Source: Ilumatobacteraceae bacterium (GTDB taxonomy: Bacteria > Actinomycetota > Acidimicrobiia > Acidimicrobiales > Ilumatobacteraceae). Taken from it: DNA of 64,000 nucleotides. Of the stretch, positions 8,634 through 20,414 are shown piece by piece. Where the stretch lies: assembly GCA_013213745.1 (NCBI GenBank), contig JABSQH010000002.1, positions 1 to 64,000 of the forward strand, in the 5' to 3' direction. Made by a program: the position numbers and the translations under genes. The stretch's first letter is position 1, and each line of letters opens with the position of its first letter. Under the pieces are notes generated by a model. The model had not been told where the DNA came from and did not search any database. It was given only the letters and a program-made list of their open reading frames with translations.

Positions 8634-9994
8634 CTACTGACCCTCGGGGTGGGTGGTCGGTGGCGTCGTGGTCGGCGGCGGAGTGACGGCGCTGCCCGCG
8701 AGCGCCGCGAGTTCCTCAGCGATCAGGCGGACGACGAGTTCGTCGAGTGCCAGCTCCTCGTCATCGGTGCGCTCGATGTCGGTCGAACCGCCGGTGGCTG
8801 CTCCCCCAGCGCCGTCGCTGATGAACACGAACGGAGCGCCAGTGGCCTGGGCGATCTGGCGGAACACCGCCTCGGCCTGGTCATCGCTGTCCGACGACGC
8901 GATCAGGAACAGCTTGACGCCGCGTTCGATCGCTGCCCGCACCGAGTCGGGATAATCGACGGCGACCTGTCGGGTCACCTGCGGCGGCGCGTCAGCAACC
9001 AGGAACACGAGCTGCACCGCGGCGTCGGCCGGCGCCACGCGGGCGCGGCAAGCACCTCGGCGAACCCCTCGTCGAGCGCCTCGGGGTAGTCCTCTCCCCC
9101 GTCGGCGACGACCCGTGAGAGCGCAGCGCGAAACTCAGCGACGTCGCCGGTGAAGTCATAGGTCGAGGTGACGAACACATCTCCCTCGTCGCGGTACAAC
9201 GTCATCGCAAAGCGCACGTCGGGCGCCGGATCGAGCGCGGCGACACGCTCGGCGACCGTGTCGATCGTTTCTTTGAGCCGGTCGATCTCGTCACCCATCG
9301 AACCGGTCGCATCGAGGAGAAAGGCCACGTCGAGCGGCACTGGAGTTGCCGATGGTGGCGGCGCGCCCACCGTGAGCACGGTGCCTGCGCTGCGGGCGAA
9401 CTCGCTCGTCGCGTCGGCGGTCGATGCGGTGAACGGCCCGGCGACATCGGCGAACGCCGGATACAACGCTGGCAGGAAGCGCGCCGTGCCGTCGGCGGTG
9501 ACCGTGACCGCGGCGCCGGCGACCGCAGTACCATCAGGGGCGGTCACGGTGACGATCAACCGATCGGTCGGATCAAGGTCACGCAGCGCAGTCCCGAGGT
9601 CGCGTATCCGTTGGATGTAGTCGAGAAACCGCTGCTAATCGGCATTGTCATCGACACTTCCCGCCCGCGACGGGTGACGTCGGGAAGCAGCGGCTATCTC
9701 GGCACTCTCGGCCTCGGTCGCCAGACCGCTGCGGCTCTCGCTCGCCGCCCACTCGGGCTCGCCGTCGATCCATCCCCCGGTGGGCGCCACAGTCGACGGC
9801 CTCGTCGCCACGCTCGTCGATGTCGCACCATCGCCCGGCGACGTTGCGTCGTCATCGGATCCACATGCTGCGACCAACAGCGCAGGTGCGGCCGCCAGCG
9901 CCACCGTCGTGCGTACCCCTGATTTGTGCCCCGTGCGGAGTTGGACGTCGACGGACCCACCTGCGCTTCCGTCGGCCGCCGGTTTGGTTGGCGT
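8634..9994 (-). pseudogene. VWA-domain lipoprotein, broken by a nonsense codon and a frameshift
   Basis: Read from the 5' side: a hydrophobic segment with lipobox (ALLVAACGSDDD), a Ser/Thr-rich linker, SRAGSVDDNAD, then TAG at 9635-9637, then QRFLDYIQRIRDLG in the same frame. A Trp codon (TGG) at the TAG position would restore a sensible reading. The VWA domain follows (FLLDATGSMGDEIDRLKETI, an intact DxTxS-type MIDAS), but near 9030 the frame shifts and the rest (AVQLVFLVADAPPQ, later DELVVRLIAEELAAL) continues one base out of register. No good start codon is found; ACG at 9992-9994, behind GTAGGT, sits where one is expected. Two or three independent lesions make decay likelier than one sequencing error. 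Confidence 0.75.
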
Positions 9995-10001
9995 GAATGA
10001 C

Positions 10002-11045
10002 CTACAAAAGCGACTTGAGTTGATCGATCGTGGCCACCGGATCACCGCCGACCGGGCTCACCGACAGGTGGGTCACGCCGGCTTCCTTGTAGGCGGCAAT
10101 GCGTTCTTTCACGTAACTCGCCGGACCGACGAGGTTCGAGTTGGCCAGCATCGAGGCCGGCACCACCGCAGCCGCCTCTTCCCTCTTGCCGTCGAGATAC
10201 AGATCTTGGATCTCGATCGCCTCATCGACGTAGCCGTAGCGCTGGAAGATCGTGTTGTAGAAGTTCTTGTCGCGAGCGCCCATGCCCCCGACGTAGAGCG
10301 CGACCGACGGACGGCCCATGTCGAGGATCTGCTGCTGCTTGTCGCCCACCAGGTCGTCACCGATCGCCACCATGCCGCCGGCGCTGATCTCCAGCTGGCC
10401 GAGCTCGGGATCACGATCGGCCTGCCCGGCCTTCAGGTCGTCGCCCCAGACGTTCTGGAACTTCTCCGGCTCGAAGAAGACCGGGAGCCATCCGTCGGCG
10501 TAGCGCGCCGTCGCCTTCACCGAGAGCTCCATGAGACTCGCCCAGTAGATCGGGATGTCGGCACGGACGGGATGGTTGATGATCTTGAGCGGCTTGCCGA
10601 GCCCGGTGCCCTCGCCTTCGGGCAGCGGAATCTTCGTGGTCGGGCCGTCGTACACCACCCGCTCGCGTCGCCACGTCATACGGCACACGTTGATGTAGTC
10701 ACGGATTCGCGGCATGGGCTTTTCGTAGGGCACCCCGTGGAAGCCCTCGATCACCTGCGGACCCGAGGCACCGAGCCCGAGAATGAACCGGCCGCCCGAC
10801 ACGAAGTCGAGCCCCGCTGCGGTTTGCGCCATACACGTCGCCGTGCGGGAGTACACGTTGAGAATGCCCGAACCGATCTGGATCGTGGACGTCTTGGCCG
10901 CCAAGTAGCCCATTTGCGAGACCGCATCGAAGCTGTACGCCTCGGGCACCCACACGACGTCGAGGCCCGCCTTCTCGAGGGCCACCACTTGCTCCACATC
11001 GGCATGGAAGTCGCCCGAGTAGTTGATCATCATCGACAGCTTCAT
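10002..11045 (-). CDS. LLM-class (luciferase-like) F420-type oxidoreductase
   Basis: A 347-residue TIM-barrel enzyme of the bacterial luciferase superfamily. Characteristic stretches are VVALEKAGLDVVWVPEAYSFDA near 20, IQIGSGILNVYSR near 55-67, GRFILGLGASGPQVIEGFHGVPY near 85-107, and IPIYWASLMELS near 165. In actinobacteria such proteins usually use reduced F420 to oxidise or reduce alcohols, lipids or xenobiotics; the substrate is unknown. A likely -10 (TATCGT, 11053-11058 on this strand) lies 7 nt before the ATG. It follows the FAD monooxygenase gene (73 bp gap) and could belong to the same functional group. Confidence 0.85.
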   Translation of the reverse strand: MKLSMMINYSGDFHADVEQVVALEKAGLDVVWVPEAYSFDAVSQMGYLAAKTSTIQIGSGILNVYSRTATCMAQTAAGLDFVSGGRFILGLGASGPQVIEGFHGVPYEKPMPRIRDYINVCRMTWRRERVVYDGPTTKIPLPEGEGTGLGKPLKIINHPVRADIPIYWASLMELSVKATARYADGWLPVFFEPEKFQNVWGDDLKAGQADRDPELGQLEISAGGMVAIGDDLVGDKQQQILDMGRPSVALYVGGMGARDKNFYNTIFQRYGYVDEAIEIQDLYLDGKREEAAAVVPASMLANSNLVGPASYVKERIAAYKEAGVTHLSVSPVGGDPVATIDQLKSLL

Positions 11046-11118
11046 GGCGCCGACGATAGGGGTTCGACCTCGAGCGCAGGGAACCGCAGTGTCCCCAACG
11101 ATATTCAGCCCCGACCGT

Positions 11119-12510
11119 TCAGCGCTCGATCGTCTCGGCCAGCTGCATCAGGTTGGCGACACCCGGCACGATCGAGGCGCGGACCCGCTCGAGTACCGCT
11201 TGCCTGGCCTCGTCGTTGGGGTCGACCGCTGCGACCGTGGCGGCGAAACCGTTCAGGCGATTGCTCGACAGAAATTCGTTCAGCTCCGGTTCGCCGAGCC
11301 ATTGGCGCATGTTGAGTGCGTTGGCGATCGTCAGGCCGATCCAGTCGGTGCGGTCGTTGGGGATCGGCACGACCCCGCAGATCTCGTTCTTCTTGGCGTC
11401 GTCGTCGTAGTGCGCCTCGACCCACGCGATCACGGCTGCGCTGAACGCGGGCTGGTAGGCGCGCACGGTTTGCGGTGTGATGACGTCGCCATCGAAGATC
11501 GTCACCGGTTCCTGCTTGGGGATCGCGCTGGCGCTGCAATCGACGTGGATGTGATCGGGCGACGTGGCGATCGAGCCATCGCGCAACTCGATGCGGTCGC
11601 GCCCGATGCGACTGACCCGCCCCAGGCGCACCACATTGCGAATGCTGCCCAGCGCGTCGAGTTCGGGCGCCGACACGGTCGCTGCGTGGAACATCGCTGG
11701 TTCGACGTTCGGATCGAGGCGCACCAGCACGCCGCCCGCCTCGAGCCGGTGGAACAAATCGTCGACCGACGTCGCTGCGGCCGACGCCTCGTATTGCGCA
11801 GCCTGCGCCCCCATCACCGCTTCGAAGTGCTCGAGCCGCGGTTGCGTGGTCTCCCGTGGGATCAACCACCCGTCACGGGGCATGATCCAGGTGATCGCGT
11901 CGGGGTCGGTGCCGTGCTCGAGCAGCCATAAGCAGGCGTCGATCCCCGTCTTGCCGCCGCCGACGACCACCCAGCCGGCAGGCGGTTCGCCCACGCGCGG
12001 GAGATCGTTGAGCGGCATGAAACGAACCCCGTCGTCGATCTCGAACGACGGGGTGTGGGTGGACGGCACCGTGGTCGTCAGGTGCGTCGTGTCGACGACT
12101 CGGCGGCGTGCGGTCACGTCGGTGGTCGCACCCGACACCAGTGAGGTGATCTGCCCGTCGGCGTAGCGACTCATCGGGAAGTAGCGGACCCGCCCGGTGG
12201 GCAGGAGGTGGTCGCGCATCACGTTGTCGAAGTAGTTGGCGACCTCAGCGCCGGTGGCCAACTCGCCGAGCCCGGCGTTCAGGCCACGCTGGTCGACACG
12301 GTCGCGGCCGAGCGGTGCTGAACTCACGCCGTAGAACGACGACGGCTGGTGCAGCGTGACGAACGGGTAGGCGTCGTTCCAGTGTCCACCTGGTTTGGCG
12401 TGGATGTCGACCATCACGACGTCGGCGTCACTCTCGTCGACGAAGACATCGGCAAACGACATGCCGACGCACCCAGCGCCGATGATCAGGTAGTCGGTTT
12501 CGATCTGCAT
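11119..12510 (-). CDS. FAD/NAD(P)-dependent monooxygenase-like protein
   Basis: A 463-residue two-dinucleotide-fold flavoprotein. The FAD motif GAGCVGMSFAD is at about 11-21, a PGGHWNDAYPFVTLHQPS segment resembles flavin-containing monooxygenases, and the NADP-binding motif VVGGGKTGIDACLWLLEHG is near 182-200. The Baeyer-Villiger fingerprint FxGxxxHxxxW was not found. It lies 14 bp after larE, and its GAGG Shine-Dalgarno is encoded by the larE/gap junction, so the two are probably co-transcribed. Possible roles are N- or S-oxygenation of a small metabolite; nothing in the sequence names it. Confidence 0.75.
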   Translation of the reverse strand: MQIETDYLIIGAGCVGMSFADVFVDESDADVVMVDIHAKPGGHWNDAYPFVTLHQPSSFYGVSSAPLGRDRVDQRGLNAGLGELATGAEVANYFDNVMRDHLLPTGRVRYFPMSRYADGQITSLVSGATTDVTARRRVVDTTHLTTTVPSTHTPSFEIDDGVRFMPLNDLPRVGEPPAGWVVVGGGKTGIDACLWLLEHGTDPDAITWIMPRDGWLIPRETTQPRLEHFEAVMGAQAAQYEASAAATSVDDLFHRLEAGGVLVRLDPNVEPAMFHAATVSAPELDALGSIRNVVRLGRVSRIGRDRIELRDGSIATSPDHIHVDCSASAIPKQEPVTIFDGDVITPQTVRAYQPAFSAAVIAWVEAHYDDDAKKNEICGVVPIPNDRTDWIGLTIANALNMRQWLGEPELNEFLSSNRLNGFAATVAAVDPNDEARQAVLERVRASIVPGVANLMQLAETIER

Positions 12511-12524
12511 CAGTCCTCAATCGA

Positions 12525-13367
12525 TCAGGAGTTGAGGTTGCCCGAGCGGAAGCCCTCAAGATCCAACGTCACATACCGGTAGCCCGCCGCACGCACTGCC
12601 ACGACGACGTCGGATCGCGCTGCGAGCACGGCGTCGAGCTCGTCGATGTCGACTTCGATGCGGGCGGTGTCGTCGTAGTGCCGGACGCGCACTTGGCGCA
12701 GCCCGAGCGCACGCAGGGCGGCCTCGGCGCGTTCGACTCGACCGAGTAGTTCCACGCTGACCTCCGTGCCGTACGGGATGCGGCTGGCCAAACAGGCCAT
12801 CGCCGGCTTGTCCCATGTGCGCAGGCCGAGCGACTGCGAAGCACTCCGCACGTCGGCCTTGGTGAGCCCAGCGGCAACGAACGGAAACACCGCCCCGGCC
12901 TCGACGGCCGCCTGTTGCCCGGGTCGATGATCGCCGAGATCGTCGACATTGACGCCGAGCGCAACGGTTGCGCCCTCGCGGGCAGCGATGGGCGCGACGA
13001 CATCCATCAGCTCGGCCTTGCAGTGGTAGCAGCGGTCGGTGTCGTTGCGCCGGTATGCGGCGCGTTCCATCTCGGCGGTCTCGACACCCTCCCACCGAAG
13101 ACCCCACTCGACCGCCAACGCCTGGCATTCGTCGGCCTCGGCGCCGGCGAGCGACGGCGATACGGCCGTGACCGCCAAGGCGTTGTCCGGCCCGAGCGTG
13201 CGGTGCGCGACCGCCGCGAGCAGGGCCGAGTCGACCCCGCCGCTGAACGCCACCACGAGCCGGTGGTGACGCCGGATCTCGGACTCGAGCCGCCGGAGCT
13301 TGGCATCGAGTTGCGGGTCGAGCGCGCCGGCGTTGCCGTCGACGTCGTCAATTCCCGGCGCGTCCAC
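12525..13367 (-). CDS. larE: LarE-type ATP-dependent sacrificial sulfur transferase
   Basis: A 280-residue PP-loop protein: SGGVDS at 42-47, RCYHCKAELMDVV near 113, and KPAMACLASRIPYGTEVS near 190. In LarE of lactobacilli, a cysteine in the CLASR segment donates its sulfur to build the nickel-pincer cofactor of lactate racemase. That Cys is present here. No larB, larC or larA lies in the window. The start is GTG. It is divergent from the GH29 gene with only nine bases between the two start codons, which leaves no room for separate promoters. Confidence 0.88.
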   Translation of the reverse strand: MDAPGIDDVDGNAGALDPQLDAKLRRLESEIRRHHRLVVAFSGGVDSALLAAVAHRTLGPDNALAVTAVSPSLAGAEADECQALAVEWGLRWEGVETAEMERAAYRRNDTDRCYHCKAELMDVVAPIAAREGATVALGVNVDDLGDHRPGQQAAVEAGAVFPFVAAGLTKADVRSASQSLGLRTWDKPAMACLASRIPYGTEVSVELLGRVERAEAALRALGLRQVRVRHYDDTARIEVDIDELDAVLAARSDVVVAVRAAGYRYVTLDLEGFRSGNLNS

Positions 13368-13376
13368 TCACCGAGT

Positions 13377-15596
13377 ATGCCCGCACAGAGCGGCCGCGCG
13401 AGACTCCCGCCGATGGGGATGCCCGGGTGGTGGTCGCAGCGTCGCTACGGGATGTTCGTCCACGCCAGCCTGGCGACCGTCCCCGCCTGGGCTCCGATCG
13501 GCCAGTACGCCGAGTGGTACTGGAGTCACCTCGGCGATTCGCTTCCCGGGGTGTTGCTGCACCCGCAGCCGATGGTCGAGGTCCTCGCCCATCACCGGGA
13601 CCGTTGGGAGCACCTGGGCGGATTCGACGAGTTCCTGCCGCTGTTGCACTTCGACCGATTCGACGGTGAGGAGTGGGCCCGGCTGGCGGTCGAGTCGGGC
13701 ATGGGTTACACGGTGATGGTCAGCAAACACCACGATGGGTTGTGCTGGTGGGATGCGCCGAACACCGAACGCACGGTGACACGCGGCGGCCCGCGACGCA
13801 ACGTTCTCGCTGAGTACGCGGCGGCCTGCGAGCGCAACGACCTCGTGTTCGGCGCGTACTACTCGCTGCTCGACTGGGCCGACCCGCGTTACGGCACCCC
13901 CGAATACACCGGCGAGGTTCTTCACGAGCACGTCGTCGATCTCGTCGAACGCTACGGCGCCAGCTACGTGTGGGGCGACGGGCACTGGGACGGCGACCCC
14001 GCACGTTGGGACAGCGCATCGCTGGCGGCGAAGCTGCACTCGATCGATGCCGACGTGTTGGTCAACGACCGATGGTGGTTGAACGGCGATCATCCCGGCC
14101 GCCCGCCGGTGCGAACGTTCGAGCACCAACCGCCGGCCGGCATCGTGCGCGAACCCTGGGAACTCTGTAGGGGCGTCGGGTCGAGCTTCGGTCACAACCG
14201 CGCTGAACGTGCCGAACACCATCTCGGGAGCTTCGACATCGTCGCGCTCTACACCGAGGTGCTTGCGAAAGGCGGCAACCTCCTGCTCAACGTCGGCCCG
14301 GCACTCGACGGCTCGATTCCAGAGCTGCAGGCAGCACCGATGCGCGCCGCGGGGGAATGGATCCGTCGATTCGCCGACGTGCTCGAACCCTCGACGCCAT
14401 GGGTCTCGTGGGGCGACGACACGACTCGGCTCATGCACAGCGGTGGCGACGTCATCGCCATCGATCTCGCCGGGCGCGGCGAGTTCACCGCGATCGACCG
14501 TCGGCGGTTTCGAGTCGAGTCGATCGACGTGCTCGGCGATCCCGATGGCGCCATCGAGGCACACCCCGCAGCATTCGCGCACGACGACAACGGACTGCAC
14601 GTCGAGACGGCGCGCCGAGTGTCACCGGTCCAACGTCGCCTCGACGCCGGGGGGCACGGTGGTCGCCGGCTCGACGATGTCGCTGTGTATCGCATCCGGG
14701 TGGCCGAGGTCGAGCGTCCGGCAGAACTGTTCGCCCCGACGACGCCAGAGCGCACCGCGTTGGGGCCACTCGTCGAGCACGCCGCAGCCGGCGACATCGT
14801 GCAACTCGGCGATGGCGTCTACCACGGCCCGGCGACGGTGCCGCCCGGCGTGGTCGTTCGAGGCCTCGGCGCCGGACGTACCGTGCTCGATGGCGACGGC
14901 GCCGCCGCGATCTCGCTGCAGCGCAACACCCGTCTCGAGCACGTGCGAGTCGGCGGTGCCGCCGAACGCGTCACCTGGCGACCGTCCGTGGCTGTCCTCG
15001 TCGAAGGCGACTACGCGACGGTGCTCGGATGCGAGGTCGATGGTCATGTCGACGTGCGCGCCCACGGCGCGACGATGCGGGCGACACAGGCTCGCGGCGT
15101 CATCAGCACCGGCCCCGCCCGACTGACGCTGTCGCGTTGCCGTTTCGTCGGCATGCGTTGGGACGTCGGTGTCGCGATCGTGGGCGGCACCGACCACGAC
15201 ATCGACTCGTGTCAGTTCGTCGACCACCTCTGCGCCGTCAGACTCGCCGACACCACCGACGCCGTCGTCCGGGGCAACGACATCTGGGCGCGTTGGTGGG
15301 GTCTCCGCCTCGAGCGGACCATCGGCACCCACGCCCACCGCAATCAGATCCATCGGACGATGCGCGCCGTCGATGTCGACGGCGGCGATCGTGTCCTCGT
15401 CGACGGCAACGCCGTGTTCGACGGCGACAGCGGGTGTCTCGTGCAGTCGGGCGCCGCCGAGTGCGTCGTCAGCGGCAACTACTGGGAGCGCTGCCGCGTC
15501 GGCTTGCTGACATGGGATGCACCCGAGGTGCGCGCCGAGGGGAACCAGGCCGTCGATCTGCACGACCCCGCCGACACGTTCGTGTCGGGCCCCTGA
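13377..15596 (+). CDS. GH29 alpha-L-fucosidase fused to a right-handed beta-helix domain
   Basis: A 739-residue protein. Residues about 12-400 match GH29 fucosidases: WWSQRRYGMFVHASLATVPAW, MVSKHHDGLCWWD, then YVWGDGHWDGD with the likely nucleophile Asp, and GGNLLLNVGPALDGSIP. After a short beta-rich segment, residues about 465-735 form a parallel beta-helix with repeated strand-turn units (GDGVYHGPATVPPGVVVRGLG, GNDIWARWWGLRL, GNAVFDGDSGCLVQSG, GNYWERCRVGLL). The helix could bind polysaccharide or be a second carbohydrate-active unit. No signal peptide is visible, so it may act inside the cell. An in-frame ATG at 13413 (MGMPGWW) is an equally plausible start and would leave more space to larE. 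Confidence 0.85.
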   Translation: MPAQSGRARLPPMGMPGWWSQRRYGMFVHASLATVPAWAPIGQYAEWYWSHLGDSLPGVLLHPQPMVEVLAHHRDRWEHLGGFDEFLPLLHFDRFDGEEWARLAVESGMGYTVMVSKHHDGLCWWDAPNTERTVTRGGPRRNVLAEYAAACERNDLVFGAYYSLLDWADPRYGTPEYTGEVLHEHVVDLVERYGASYVWGDGHWDGDPARWDSASLAAKLHSIDADVLVNDRWWLNGDHPGRPPVRTFEHQPPAGIVREPWELCRGVGSSFGHNRAERAEHHLGSFDIVALYTEVLAKGGNLLLNVGPALDGSIPELQAAPMRAAGEWIRRFADVLEPSTPWVSWGDDTTRLMHSGGDVIAIDLAGRGEFTAIDRRRFRVESIDVLGDPDGAIEAHPAAFAHDDNGLHVETARRVSPVQRRLDAGGHGGRRLDDVAVYRIRVAEVERPAELFAPTTPERTALGPLVEHAAAGDIVQLGDGVYHGPATVPPGVVVRGLGAGRTVLDGDGAAAISLQRNTRLEHVRVGGAAERVTWRPSVAVLVEGDYATVLGCEVDGHVDVRAHGATMRATQARGVISTGPARLTLSRCRFVGMRWDVGVAIVGGTDHDIDSCQFVDHLCAVRLADTTDAVVRGNDIWARWWGLRLERTIGTHAHRNQIHRTMRAVDVDGGDRVLVDGNAVFDGDSGCLVQSGAAECVVSGNYWERCRVGLLTWDAPEVRAEGNQAVDLHDPADTFVSGP

Positions 15597-15644
15597 CCGT
15601 CGCTCGGTCGGGCAGTCAGCGCAGACCGCGCATCGGTGCCGGTG

Positions 15645-17546
15645 TCAGGCCGTGCGCTCGCGTTTGGCGGCGCGCGCCCGAATGGTCGGGTCGAGCTCGA
15701 CCTTGCGGAGGCGCAACGTGCTTGGCGTGACCTCGACACACTCATCCGCGGCGATGAACTCGAGCGCGCCTTCCAGGCTCAGCTGTCGGTGCGGCGTGAG
15801 CTTGACGGTCTCGTCAGCTGCGGACGCACGCACGTTGGTCAGCTTCTTCTCCTTGCAGATGTTCACGTCCATGTCGCCAGCACGCGAGTTCTCGCCGACG
15901 ATCATTCCGCAGTACACCTCGGTGCCAGGGCCGACGAACAGCTCGGCCCGATCCTGCAGGTTGAGCATGGCGTATGTGGTCGCCGGGCCAACCCGGTCGG
16001 CGACGAGCACACCGGTCTGCCGGCTACGAATCTCACCGACCCATGGCTCCCATGCCTCGAAGGTGCTGGCGATCACGCCGGTCCCCCGCGTTTCGGTGAG
16101 GAACTCGGTGCGCAGGCCGATCAACCCACGCGAGGGCACGATGTAATCGAGGCGCACCCATCCGCTGCCGGCCATGTTCTCCATGCGACCTTTACGGCCG
16201 GCGAGCAGCTGGGTGACGGCACCGAGGTGTTCGTCGGGGACGTCGACGGTGACCCGCTCGACGGGCTCATGGCGGATCCCGTCGATGTCCCGGGTCAACA
16301 CTTCAGGCTTGCCGACGGTGAGCTCGAATCCCTCGCGGCGCATCTGCTCGACCAACACGGCCAGTTGCAACTCGCCGCGCGCCTGCACTTCCCAGGCGTC
16401 GGGGCGTTCGGTGGGATGGACACGCAGGCTGACATTGCCAACGAGTTCGGCCTCGAGTCGGTTCTTCACCAGCCGCGCCGTGAGCTGCTTACCGTCGCGG
16501 CCGGCGAGCGGCGAGGTGTTGATGCCGACGGTCATCGAGAGCGCCGGCTCGTCGACGGTGATCGTCGGGAGCGGGCGCGGATCCTCGGGGTCGGCGAGCG
16601 TCTCGCCGATGAAGATGTCGTCGATCCCGGCAACGGCGACGAGGTCGCCGGCGCGGGCCTGCTCGACGGGCACGCGTTCGAGGTGCTCGGTCAGGAACAG
16701 CTCGGCGATTCTGGCTCTGGCGATCGTGCCGTCGCGTTTGCACCACGCCACCGATTGGCCCTTGCGTAGTTCGCCTTCCGTGATTCGTAGCAGTGCGAGT
16801 CGGCCGAGATACGGCGACGCATCGAGGTTGGTGACCCACGCTTGCAGCGGCGCACCGTCGTGGTACGTCGGTGCCGGGACGGTGTCGAGCAGCATCTCGA
16901 CGAACATCTCCAGGCCGGGTTGATCGGGGGCGGCAGCGCCGCTGGCGAAGCGATGCGCCTCGTCGAGGTCGCGCGTCGACCACCCGTCGCGGCCAGAGCA
17001 GTAGACGATCGGGAAGTCGACCTGGTGATCACCCGCATCGAGGTCGAAGAACAGTTCGTATACCTCGTCGACCACTTCGCTGACCCGGGCATCGGGTCGG
17101 TCGATCTTGTTGATCGCCAACATCACGGGGAGATCTCGGGCCAGCGCCTTACGCAACACGAAGCGAGTCTGCGGGAGCGGGCCTTCGGCGGCGTCGACGA
17201 GGAGGACGATGCCATCGACCATCGTGAGCGCCCGCTCGACCTCGCCCCCGAAGTCAGCGTGGCCGGGGGTGTCGACGATGTTGATGGTGACGGCCTCGGC
17301 CGAACGACGATCGGTCCAGGCCACCGATGTGTTCTTGGCAAGAATGGTGATGCCCTTCTCGCGCTCGAGATCCATCGAGTCCATCACCCGTTCGGCGACG
17401 TCCTGGTTGGCACGGAACGCCCCCGACTGATGGAGCAGCGCATCGACGAGCGTCGTCTTGCCATGATCGACGTGCGCGACGATGGCCACGTTACGCAAGT
17501 CGTCGCGCGTCAGGGCAGGGGTAGCCACAGGCGTGTGGGGGGGCAC
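15645..17546 (-). CDS. typA: TypA/BipA ribosome-associated GTPase
   Basis: A translational GTPase that binds the ribosome and helps 50S assembly and stress adaptation. The G motifs are complete: AHVDHGKTT (G1, near 22-30), GITI (G2), DTPGHADFGGEV (G3) and NKIDRPDAR (G4). EF-G-like domains III and V and the BipA C-terminal domain (SRGLIGLRTEFLTETRGTG, MENMAGSGWVRLDYIVPSRG) follow. I take GTG at 17544-17546 as start because TAGCGT lies 8 nt upstream in the leaderless position; the GTG at 17526-17528 is the alternative. Length (633) is normal. It is convergent with the GH29 gene. Confidence 0.95.
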   Translation of the reverse strand: MPPHTPVATPALTRDDLRNVAIVAHVDHGKTTLVDALLHQSGAFRANQDVAERVMDSMDLEREKGITILAKNTSVAWTDRRSAEAVTINIVDTPGHADFGGEVERALTMVDGIVLLVDAAEGPLPQTRFVLRKALARDLPVMLAINKIDRPDARVSEVVDEVYELFFDLDAGDHQVDFPIVYCSGRDGWSTRDLDEAHRFASGAAAPDQPGLEMFVEMLLDTVPAPTYHDGAPLQAWVTNLDASPYLGRLALLRITEGELRKGQSVAWCKRDGTIARARIAELFLTEHLERVPVEQARAGDLVAVAGIDDIFIGETLADPEDPRPLPTITVDEPALSMTVGINTSPLAGRDGKQLTARLVKNRLEAELVGNVSLRVHPTERPDAWEVQARGELQLAVLVEQMRREGFELTVGKPEVLTRDIDGIRHEPVERVTVDVPDEHLGAVTQLLAGRKGRMENMAGSGWVRLDYIVPSRGLIGLRTEFLTETRGTGVIASTFEAWEPWVGEIRSRQTGVLVADRVGPATTYAMLNLQDRAELFVGPGTEVYCGMIVGENSRAGDMDVNICKEKKLTNVRASAADETVKLTPHRQLSLEGALEFIAADECVEVTPSTLRLRKVELDPTIRARAAKRERTA

Positions 17547-17554
17547 ACCACCTG

Positions 17555-17560
17555 ACGCTA
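17555..17560 (-). promoter_or_regulatory. Putative -10 hexamer TAGCGT of typA
   Basis: TAGCGT (on the minus strand) lies 8 nt before the GTG at 17546 and 26 nt before the downstream in-frame GTG at 17528. By the local leaderless pattern it selects the longer form of TypA. Confidence 0.45.
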
Positions 17561-17719
17561 CCGGCGAGCGAGCAGCTCGAGGCTCGGCCGTTCGAGGGCC
17601 GGCATCGCCGATGTGCAGCAAGGCCGAGCCGATCAATACGCAGAGTCAGGTGGGCGAGCGCCAAGGGCGCGAGCACGGGAGGCGAGGGCAAGCCCGCCAG
17701 GGCGACTGAGCCCAGGTCG

Positions 17720-20345
<2,626 letters not shown>

Positions 20346-20414
20346 GACCGGCGCACGGCTAATGACCGCTGTCACACCGAACGAATCTGCGCGCCACCCG
20401 GGGCGGCGCTGCGG

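Noticed and set aside
8975-9060. Programmed frameshift in the VWA lipoprotein
   Set aside because: No slippery heptamer plus pseudoknot is evident, and an in-frame TAG occurs upstream as well, so decay explains it better.
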